Source: Alphaproteobacteria bacterium
Lineage (GTDB): Bacteria; Pseudomonadota; Alphaproteobacteria; Rhizobiales; Xanthobacteraceae
Length of the DNA: 5,857 bases
Reading direction: 5' to 3'
NCBI GenBank assembly: GCA_005884855.1
Contig: VAZS01000413.1
Location: 1-5,857, forward strand
Part shown: piece by piece, positions 1-4,524 of the stretch
Layout: every line of letters begins with the position of its first letter
How positions within the stretch are numbered: position 1 is the stretch's first letter
The notes under the pieces: generated by a model
Databases searched by the model: none
What the model was told of the DNA's origin: nothing
Seen by the model: only the letters and a program-made list of their open reading frames with translations
Translations under genes and position numbers: made by a program

Positions 1-1
1 T

Positions 2-259
2 TCGACCACGGGAACGGTGGCGCTCGGTCATACCGAATGCGACGTCGTTCGCGGTATCGGCGCGCCAGCCAGTGTCAATCTCTCGAACAATGGGCGCGGC
101 GACCGCGTCGCCGTCATCAATTATGTGCAGGGGCAGCGCGCCGGCATTTATACGTTCACGGCAGGACGCCTGAGCTCGATTGAGCGTGGGCCGGAGCAGC
201 CGGCGCCGCCGAAAACGGCAAAGTTGTCGAAGCCGAAGAAAAAACCCGGCGCGACCTGA
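2..259 (+). CDS. 3' end of a hypothetical, probably exported or lipoprotein-like protein (5' end outside the window)
   Basis: The reading frame is open from the window edge, so this is the C-terminal 85 residues of a longer protein that ends at TGA 257-259. The GTG at position 17 is in frame but is very probably internal. The visible part has a compact segment with the motif GHTECDVVRGIGAP, then a polar NNGRGDR turn, then a beta-rich stretch (VAVINYVQGQRAGIYTF) ending in TAGRLSSIE. The tail, from about visible residue 60, is low-complexity Pro/Lys (PAPPKTAKLSKPKKKPG). Short envelope proteins with this general pattern occur in Bradyrhizobium relatives, but that is recollection and not a search result, and I cannot assign a function. 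The N-terminus that would show a signal peptide or lipobox is missing. The gene converges on the ABC-F gene with 62 bp between the stop codons, and no clear terminator lies between them. Confidence 0.7.
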   Translation, partial: STTGTVALGHTECDVVRGIGAPASVNLSNNGRGDRVAVINYVQGQRAGIYTFTAGRLSSIERGPEQPAPPKTAKLSKPKKKPGAT

Positions 260-321
260 TCGGCGCCGTTCGCTTCCTGTTTGCCTGACGCGCTTTCCCA
301 GACGCGAACCGGCATTCGCGG

Positions 322-2187
322 CTAGCCGGCGGCTTTGTCGTATTGCGAGCTAGCTGACAGCCATTCTTCCTCGGCCCGCTGCAACGCGCTCTCGGCGCCA
401 GCCCGTGCCTTTGCCAGTTGAGCTGCCTGCTTCGGATCGCGCTTGAACAGGTCCGGCAGCGCCAGCGCGGTATCGATTTTGGATATGATAGCGTTGATGC
501 GCGCGATCTCGGCCTCCGCCTCGGAAATCTTCTGCTTCAGGGGCACTCCGTTTCCGGTCTTGTTGCGCGAAGCCCTGTCCGATCCATTGCCGACGCGCTC
601 CCGCGAACCCGCGCGCACGCTTCGTGTCGACAACACCATGCGCCGGTAATCGTCGAGGTCTCCGTCAAACGTGGTCACGGTCTGATCGGCCACGACCCAT
701 AACTGATCGGCACAGGCTTCGATCAAGTAGCGATCGTGCGAGACCATGATGACGGTGCCGGGAAATTCGTTGATTGCCTCGGCAAGCGCCGCGCGACTGT
801 CGATGTCGAGATGGTTGGTCGGCTCGTCGAGAATAATCATGTTCGGCCCAAAGAAAGTCGCAAGGCCCAGCAGCAGCCGAGCCTTTTCGCCACCGGACAG
901 GCTCTTGACCGGCGTCTCTCCGGCCTTACCGGAGAAACCGATTGCTCCGGTTCGCCCGCGCACCTTGGTTTCCGGCGCGTCCGGCATCAGTTTGCGGACG
1001 TGATCGTAAGGCGAGCCGCCCAGATCGAGTTCATCGACCTGATGCTGCGCGAAATAGCCGACCGAGAGTTTCTCCGCGCGGGTAACACGGCCGGAGAAAG
1101 GCGGCAGCCTATTGGCAAGCAGCTTGACCAGCGTCGACTTGCCGTTGCCGTTGGATCCAAGCAGTGCGATACGGTCATCGTTGTCGATCCGCAAAGTGAT
1201 GCGGTTGAGCACCGGCTTTTTCGGATCGTAGCCAACGGTGACATCATCGAGCGCGATGATCGGAGGCGACAGCATCCTCTCAGGCGTAGGAAACGATATT
1301 TCGCGAACATCCTGCGTGACGAGTGCGGTGACGGGCTTCATCCTTTCCAGCATCTTGACTCGCGATTGAGCTTGGCGAGCTTTGGAGGCCTTGGCCTTGA
1401 AGCGATCGACGAAAGCCTGCAGGCGCTTGCGTTCGTCGGCCTGCCGTTTGGCGTGCTTGGCATCCAGCATTTCGCGCATCGCACGCTGCTCTTCGAATGA
1501 AGAATAGGTACCTTTGTACAGCGTCAACTTGCCGCGATCGAGATGCAGGATCTGATCGACGGAGGTATCGAGCAGGTCGCGATCATGGCTGATGACGATC
1601 ACGGTGCGGGGATAGTTCGCCAGATGATCTTCAAGCCACAGCGTGCCTTCGAGGTCGAGATAATTGGTCGGCTCATCCAGCAGCAGAAGGTCGGGAGCGG
1701 CGAACAGGGTCGCCGCAAGTGCGACCCGCATCCGCCACCCGCCGGAAAACTCCTGACATGGCCGCGCCTGATCTGCGGTCGAAAAGCCGAGCCCGTTAAG
1801 GATGGCGGCGGCACGGGCGGGCGCCGAATGCGCGTCGATGTCGACGAGCCTGGTTTGGATCTCGGCGATCCGGTGAGGATCATGGGCGGTCTCGGCTTCC
1901 CGCAGCAGGGCATCGCGTTCAACGTCCGCCTTAAGCACGATCTCAATCAGGCTTTCCGGCCCGTTCGGCGCTTCCTGCGCGAGGCTGCCGACCCGCCAGC
2001 GCGGCGGGATCGTGATGCTCCCAGTTTCGGTCGGCAATTCGCCGCGAATGGCGCTGAACAACGTTGACTTGCCGACCCCGTTGCGGCCGACGAAGCCGAC
2101 GCGGGCGCCAGGCACGATCTGGGCTGTGCCATGATCGATCAGAAGCCTTCCGGCGATCCGGACGGATATCTCGCTGATTGAAAGCAT
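322..2187 (-). CDS. yheS: ABC-F family ATPase, YheS type
   Basis: This is a 621-residue soluble protein with two ABC domains in tandem and no membrane segments, the ABC-F layout. ABC-F proteins bind ribosomes near the E site and affect translation; they are not transporters. Domain 1 has Walker A GRNGVGKST (34-42), signature FSGGWRMR (147-154), Walker B LLLLDEPTNYLDL (167-179, catalytic E172) and H-loop SHDRDLL (200-206). A charged helical linker (about 230-300, with RFKAKASKARQAQSRVK) matches the P-site tRNA interaction region. Domain 2 has Walker A GSNGNGKST (344-352), signature LSGGEKARL (430-438), Walker B ILDEPTNHLDI (452-462, E455) and SHDRYLI (483-489). A C-terminal coiled coil covers about 546-616. 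The FSGGWRMR signature, the linker and the phrase VGYFAQHQ match E. coli YheS, of similar length. All ATPase residues are present. The ATG is fixed by an in-frame TGA four codons upstream (2197-2199), and GGTGA lies nine bases before it. Annotations as Uup, or as a transporter ATPase, are less apt. Confidence 0.93.
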   Translation of the reverse strand: MLSISEISVRIAGRLLIDHGTAQIVPGARVGFVGRNGVGKSTLFSAIRGELPTETGSITIPPRWRVGSLAQEAPNGPESLIEIVLKADVERDALLREAETAHDPHRIAEIQTRLVDIDAHSAPARAAAILNGLGFSTADQARPCQEFSGGWRMRVALAATLFAAPDLLLLDEPTNYLDLEGTLWLEDHLANYPRTVIVISHDRDLLDTSVDQILHLDRGKLTLYKGTYSSFEEQRAMREMLDAKHAKRQADERKRLQAFVDRFKAKASKARQAQSRVKMLERMKPVTALVTQDVREISFPTPERMLSPPIIALDDVTVGYDPKKPVLNRITLRIDNDDRIALLGSNGNGKSTLVKLLANRLPPFSGRVTRAEKLSVGYFAQHQVDELDLGGSPYDHVRKLMPDAPETKVRGRTGAIGFSGKAGETPVKSLSGGEKARLLLGLATFFGPNMIILDEPTNHLDIDSRAALAEAINEFPGTVIMVSHDRYLIEACADQLWVVADQTVTTFDGDLDDYRRMVLSTRSVRAGSRERVGNGSDRASRNKTGNGVPLKQKISEAEAEIARINAIISKIDTALALPDLFKRDPKQAAQLAKARAGAESALQRAEEEWLSASSQYDKAAG

Positions 2188-2292
2188 GCGGGCTTGTCAC
2201 CGGAGTAGGCGCCAAACGCAACCCGTATCTGCACGAAATATCGGCACGGCGGTCGTCTTCTCGCGCATAAACGCCGGGGCTAGTTGGAAGTC

Positions 2293-2466
2293 CTAGCGGG
2301 GTTTGGCGCTTTCCCGCCTGCGCAGTTCGTCCATGAGGTTCTGGAGGCGAGGAGGAAGACGCGACCGCTCGGGACGCAGGCTCTGCTGGAGGTGTTCGCC
2401 AACCGCTTCGCAGATCGACCAGCTCGTATTGCGGTCGATTGTTTGGGTGCCGTCGCCGTCCTTCAC
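2293..2466 (-). CDS. Candidate small protein, 57 aa, unknown function
   Basis: This is a short minus-strand frame that begins with GTG (2466-2464) and ends at TAG (2295-2293). An in-frame TGA at 2508-2506 excludes any start far upstream, and the GTG is the only usual start codon after it. A GAGG sits eight bases before the GTG. The product is hydrophilic: an N-terminal polar part (VKDGDGTQTIDRNTSW), an amphipathic stretch (SICEAVGEHLQQSLRPE), a Pro/Arg hinge and a C-terminal helix-like piece (LQNLMDELRRRE). It shows no signal peptide, membrane segment or known domain. About three quarters of its codons end in G or C, more than in the overlapping plus-strand frame, which fits real coding sequence here. 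It lies 105 bp upstream of the ABC-F gene on the same strand and could be co-transcribed with it. I do not recognise the family. It might also be the remnant of a longer gene that has lost its start. Confidence 0.5.
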   Translation of the reverse strand: MKDGDGTQTIDRNTSWSICEAVGEHLQQSLRPERSRLPPRLQNLMDELRRRESAKPR

Positions 2467-2474
2467 GAGTTTCG

Positions 2475-2478
2475 CCTC
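2475..2478 (-). promoter_or_regulatory. Ribosome binding site of the 57-aa ORF
   Basis: Read on the minus strand this is GAGG, eight bases before the GTG start. It is the main support for that start codon, because the frame has no ATG until residue 45. Confidence 0.35.
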
Positions 2479-2520
2479 GATTCCGCTAGGATTGTTGGCA
2501 CTGGATCAAGTCCGTGAGAC

Positions 2521-2533
2521 GGAAATTGTTTCC
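2521..2533. promoter_or_regulatory. Short dyad upstream of the 57-aa ORF
   Basis: GGAAATTGTTTCC is a perfect inverted repeat with 5-bp arms and a 3-bp centre, 54 bp upstream of the GTG of the 57-aa ORF. It could be an operator half-site pair, but a dyad this short also arises by chance. Apart from it, I see no confident promoter in the 145 bp between the ORF start and the terminator at 2612. Confidence 0.2.
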
Positions 2534-2611
2534 TGCCAGCAACGGATCGGCCCAGATTTGCAGGGAAAATCGCATCAAAAGCGGCGCGTCGTTCCGTTTG
2601 GGCAGACGTGA

Positions 2612-2637
2612 AAAGCCCCGGTGCGAGCCGGGGCTTT
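2612..2637 (-). terminator. Intrinsic terminator of the small secreted-protein gene (bidirectional shape)
   Basis: A perfect 10-bp stem (AAAGCCCCGG at 2612-2621 with CCGGGGCTTT at 2628-2637) closes a 6-base loop. On the minus strand the GC-rich stem is followed by TTTT and lies 22 bases after the stop codon of the 79-aa gene, as expected for its terminator. A TTT run on the other side means it could also stop plus-strand transcription. It separates the 79-aa gene from the 57-aa ORF and the ABC-F gene downstream. Confidence 0.88.
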
Positions 2638-2659
2638 CCTCGAGCTTGCGCGACGATGA

Positions 2660-2899
2660 TCAGTAGCAGCGATTGACCAGGCGCCAGCGGGGACCCCACG
2701 GTGTTGGGACCAGTCGGCGCACATAACAGCCGCCGTAACCGTAATAGGCGGGCCCACCAACATAGAAGCTTGGAGCACCCCAGCCAAAGCCGTGATGCCT
2801 GCCGTGCCAACCACCCCATGCAGAGGCGGAAGTCGGCGCCAAAGCTGCAGCGGCCAGCGACGCGGCCGCAACTGCAACAAGCGAGAGTTTGTGTAACAT
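2660..2899 (-). CDS. Small secreted Gly/Trp/Tyr/His-rich protein, 79 aa, unknown function
   Basis: The product has a clear Sec signal peptide: His/Lys near the N-terminus, a long Ala/Leu/Val core (residues 5-21) and a Type I cleavage site after SASA (27/28). The mature protein of about 52 residues starts WGGWHGRHHGFGWG and continues with Gly/Tyr-rich sequence (GGPAYYGYGG). It ends with a conserved-looking block from C58 (CYVRRLVPTPWGPRW) to the terminal RCY, C78. The two cysteines could form a disulfide in the periplasm or outside the cell. Similar short proteins are common in Bradyrhizobium relatives and are normally called hypothetical. The His-rich start suggests metal or surface binding, which is inference only. 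The ATG start is well supported by GAGGAG six bases upstream (2906-2911). The gene stands alone, diverges from ndk and has its own terminator. Confidence 0.85.
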   Translation of the reverse strand: MLHKLSLVAVAAASLAAAALAPTSASAWGGWHGRHHGFGWGAPSFYVGGPAYYGYGGCYVRRLVPTPWGPRWRLVNRCY

Positions 2900-2916
2900 G
2901 GTGGTCTCCTCGGGTT

Positions 2917-2975
2917 TGGCGCTCGTGCGCCATCGGTGACTTGCTCTCCGATGACGTCCGCCAAAAAGCCGGCGG
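2917..2975 (-). promoter_or_regulatory. Possible structured 5' leader of the secreted-protein gene
   Basis: Three stem-loops lie in a row just upstream of the GAGGAG ribosome binding site. CCGCC/GGCGG pairs 2958-2962 with 2971-2975. CATCGG/CCGATG pairs 2931-2936 with 2948-2953. TGGCGC/GCGCCA pairs 2917-2922 with 2927-2932 around a TCGT loop. The last two share bases 2931-2932, so they cannot both form fully, which would allow alternative folds. I do not recognise a known riboswitch. In GC-rich DNA such hairpins can be accidental, and the transcript start is not known. Confidence 0.25.
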
Positions 2976-3010
2976 TGCGCTCGGTACCTGAAGCTAGCCT
3001 CGCCAACCTG

Positions 3011-3058
3011 AACGTATCCGGGACGTTAGTTTCAGAAACGGTTAATGTTCGTGACATT
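3011..3058. promoter_or_regulatory. Cluster of three short dyads in the divergent promoter region (possible operators)
   Basis: Three perfect inverted repeats follow one another: AACGT-N7-ACGTT (3011-3027), GTTTC-A-GAAAC (3029-3039) and AATGT-N5-ACATT (3044-3058). The stretch is richer in A and T than its surroundings and lies between the secreted-protein gene and ndk. It ends about 60 bp before the predicted ndk -35 element. This is a typical place for regulator binding, but I cannot name a regulator, and the three arms are different sequences rather than copies of one site. Confidence 0.3.
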
Positions 3059-3116
3059 CCTGTAATTCCATAACTCGTTGCCACTTCGTCAGGCAGCAGC
3101 AGGCTGGTCTCATTGC

Positions 3117-3145
3117 TTGCCGTTAACTGTCGGCGCCGATATAAG
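3117..3145 (+). promoter_or_regulatory. Predicted sigma-70-type promoter of ndk
   Basis: TTGCCG (3117-3122) and TATAAG (3140-3145) are separated by 17 bp, close to the housekeeping promoter pattern of alphaproteobacteria. Transcription would begin near 3151-3153, giving a short leader of about 30 bases before the ndk ATG. An AAGGA ribosome binding site (3170-3174) lies within that leader. Confidence 0.5.
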
Positions 3146-3181
3146 CCGCGCACCTCCCATCAGCTTTGCAAGGACGAGACA

Positions 3182-3604
3182 ATGGCGATTGAGCGCACCT
3201 TTTCGATCATCAAGCCCGACGCGACCGCGCGCAATCTAACCGGCGCGATCAACGCGTTGATCGAAAAGGCGGGACTTCGCATCGTTGCTCAGAAGCGCGT
3301 TCGCATGACTCGCGAGCAGGCCGAAACGTTCTACGCCGTCCACAAGGCGCGTCCGTTTTTCGGCGAGTTGGTTGATTTCATGATTTCCGGTCCGGTCGTG
3401 GTCCAGGTTCTCGAGGGCGAAAATGCAGTGCTGAAGTACCGCGATGTCATGGGCGCGACCGATCCCGCGAAGGCGGATCAGGGCACGATCCGCAAGCTGC
3501 ACGCGAAATCGATCGGCGAAAACTCGGTCCATGGTTCCGATGCCCCGGAAACGGCCGCGATCGAAATCGCACAGTTTTTCTCCGGCAATGAGATTGTCGG
3601 CTGA
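3182..3604 (+). CDS. ndk: Nucleoside diphosphate kinase
   Basis: Ndk moves the gamma phosphate of ATP onto nucleoside diphosphates through a phosphohistidine intermediate, and so balances the cytoplasmic NTP and dNTP pools. The protein has 140 residues, the usual length. The active-site motif NSVHGSD (114-120) carries the catalytic H117. Other nucleotide-binding residues typical of the family are visible: K11 in IIKPDA, Y51, F59 in RPFFGEL, R87 in KYRDVMG, T93, R104 in GTIRK and N114. The ending FFSGNEIVG fits alphaproteobacterial Ndk. The ATG at 3182 is chosen because conserved sequence starts with [14 protein letters not shown] and AAGGA lies seven bases upstream. The frame is open further upstream to a TTG at 3113, but that extension runs through the promoter. 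The gene appears monocistronic, with its own promoter and a terminator 28 bases after the stop. Confidence 0.97.
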   Translation: MAIERTFSIIKPDATARNLTGAINALIEKAGLRIVAQKRVRMTREQAETFYAVHKARPFFGELVDFMISGPVVVQVLEGENAVLKYRDVMGATDPAKADQGTIRKLHAKSIGENSVHGSDAPETAAIEIAQFFSGNEIVG

Positions 3605-3631
3605 TACTGTGGTGGACACCGCGCCAACGAT

Positions 3632-3656
3632 AGGCGCGCGAAACGCTCGCCTTTTT
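3632..3656 (+). terminator. Intrinsic terminator between ndk and the TerC gene
   Basis: The stem AGGCGCGCG (3632-3640) pairs with CGCTCGCCT (3644-3652) with a single C/T mismatch and an AAA loop, and runs into TTTTT (3652-3656). It fits rho-independent termination of ndk. The U tract ends only 15 bases before the TerC GTG start, so the same element would also block or limit read-through into the TerC gene. Confidence 0.75.
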
Positions 3657-3660
3657 CGAT

Positions 3661-3664
3661 AGGA
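3661..3664 (+). promoter_or_regulatory. Ribosome binding site that fixes the TerC GTG start
   Basis: AGGA lies seven bases before GTG 3672. The nearby ATG at 3667 is in another frame and too close to the site. An in-frame TAG at 3660-3662 rules out any earlier start for the TerC frame. Confidence 0.6.
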
Positions 3665-3671
3665 AAATGCT

Positions 3672-4502
3672 GTGGATTGGCTGCTGCACATCTTCGATCC
3701 GACAAATATCGGAACGTTGGCCACCCAGTTTCAGCAAGAACTGCAGCAGCCGGTATTTTGGGTCGCGCTCGGCAAGATCATTTGGATCAATATATTGCTG
3801 TCAGGCGACAACGCGCTGGTGATTGCGCTGGCGTGTCGCGGACTGGAGCCGCGCCATCGGCTCTGGGGGATGGTACTTGGCGCCGCCGCGGCGGTTTTCC
3901 TGCGCATCGTTTTCACCGGTGTTGTCGTGCAGCTAATGGAATTGCCTTTCCTCAAGCTCGTCGGCGGGCTGGCGTTGATCGTTATTGCCGCGAAGTTAGT
4001 GGTACCGGAGCGAGAGGATGAGGAAGGTGTGGAGTCCGCCTCGCATCTGTGGGCGGCGGTGCAGATTGTGGTGATCGCGGACATTGTGATGAGTCTGGAT
4101 AATGTGATCGCAGTCGCGGCCGCCGCCAATGGCAGCATGGTCTTGCTGGTGCTTGGATTGGCAATCAGTGTACCCTTGATCGTCGGTGGGGCCGCTCTGA
4201 TCATGGCGCTGCTCAATAGCTTGCCGATTTTGGTATGGGCCGGCGCCGCCCTGTTGGGATGGATCGCAGGTGACGTGATTGCCACCGATCCGGCGATTCA
4301 ACCGAAACTGCAAGCTCTCTTTGCCAAGTGGTTCGGCGTAAATTTCGACGCATTGCTGGCGTGGTTCGGAATGGCACCGCGCAATGCCGGGGGAGCAGGC
4401 GCCGAAGTTGTCTGTGCTCTGCTGGGCGTGATCGTGGTGTTGGTTGCTGGATCGATTTGGCGAAGACGCAAGCTGCAGCAGGTCAAACACGCGACGCAAT
4501 AA
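3672..4502 (+). CDS. TerC family integral membrane protein, YjbE-like (probable metal-ion exporter)
   Basis: The 276-residue product has about seven hydrophobic segments, near residues 28-52, 64-88, 92-111, 126-150, 155-181, 184-203 and 246-262, with a basic C-terminus (WRRRK). The two hallmark acidic repeats of the TerC fold are present: NILLSGDNALVIALA with D46-N47 in the first half and DIVMSLDNVIAVAAA with D143-N144 in the second. An acidic loop (EREDEEG, 113-119) separates the halves. TerC relatives such as Alx, MntP-independent TerC and YkoY/YceF have been linked to Mn2+ export, some in concert with exoenzyme metalation. The YjbE subgroup is the best match by length and motif wording, but the substrate here is inferred. 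The GTG start is the first possible one, since TAG at 3660-3662 closes the frame. No promoter is obvious in the 67 bp after ndk, and there is no room for a complete yybP-ykoY Mn riboswitch. Confidence 0.9.
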   Translation: MDWLLHIFDPTNIGTLATQFQQELQQPVFWVALGKIIWINILLSGDNALVIALACRGLEPRHRLWGMVLGAAAAVFLRIVFTGVVVQLMELPFLKLVGGLALIVIAAKLVVPEREDEEGVESASHLWAAVQIVVIADIVMSLDNVIAVAAAANGSMVLLVLGLAISVPLIVGGAALIMALLNSLPILVWAGAALLGWIAGDVIATDPAIQPKLQALFAKWFGVNFDALLAWFGMAPRNAGGAGAEVVCALLGVIVVLVAGSIWRRRKLQQVKHATQ

Positions 4503-4524
4503 AAAACAGCGTAGCCTAGCGCCT
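4501..4524 (-). terminator. Weak candidate terminator of the ppx/gppA gene
   Basis: On the minus strand a short imperfect stem (AGGCG with CGCT, bases 4524-4508, one bulge) overlaps the stop codon and is followed by a run of six T (4506-4501). The U tract is good but the stem is only four base pairs. The run lies in the 13-bp gap shared with the convergent TerC gene. Confidence 0.3.

Noticed and set aside
303..320. Hairpin CGCGAA-N6-TTCGCG between the first gene and the ABC-F gene, as a shared terminator
   Set aside because: The 6-bp stem is perfect, but there is no T run on either side, so I do not call it a terminator.
736..1500. Long plus-strand open frame of 254 codons opposite the ABC-F gene
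   Set aside because: It lies wholly antisense to well-conserved ABC-F domain sequence. Its product is rich in Arg/Asp without a recognisable domain, as expected for a shadow frame in GC-rich coding DNA.
1543..2067. Plus-strand open frame of 174 codons opposite the first ABC domain
   Set aside because: It is antisense to the Walker and signature motifs of a clear gene, and no domain or ribosome binding site supports it.
2279..2297. GCTAG-N9-CTAGC hairpin at the stop codon of the 57-aa ORF
   Set aside because: The stem is only 5 bp and neither strand has a T tract. It does not support termination before the ABC-F gene.
2284..2517. Plus-strand TTG-initiated frame of 77 codons opposite the 57-aa ORF
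   Set aside because: It has lower GC at third positions than the minus-strand frame and a TTG start with no clear ribosome binding site. The minus-strand reading is preferred, although neither is proven.
3037..3060. EcfG-like general-stress promoter on the minus strand (GGAAT, 15 bp, CGTT) for the secreted-protein gene
   Set aside because: The -35 differs from GGAAC at one base and the spacer is short against the usual 16-17 bp. It remains a possibility but is too weak to annotate.
2463..3153. Two longer minus-strand frames overlapping the secreted-protein gene (2463-2933 and 2575-3153)
   Set aside because: They run through the terminator and through the divergent promoter region and overlap the 79-aa gene, which has a clear signal peptide and ribosome binding site.
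3113..3181. N-terminal extension of Ndk from a TTG at 3113
   Set aside because: The extension covers the predicted -35/-10 elements and adds residues not found in Ndk proteins. The ATG at 3182 has a ribosome binding site and gives the normal length.
3605..3671. yybP-ykoY Mn riboswitch upstream of the TerC gene
   Set aside because: Only 67 bp are available and they are mostly taken by a terminator. I do not see the conserved loop sequences.
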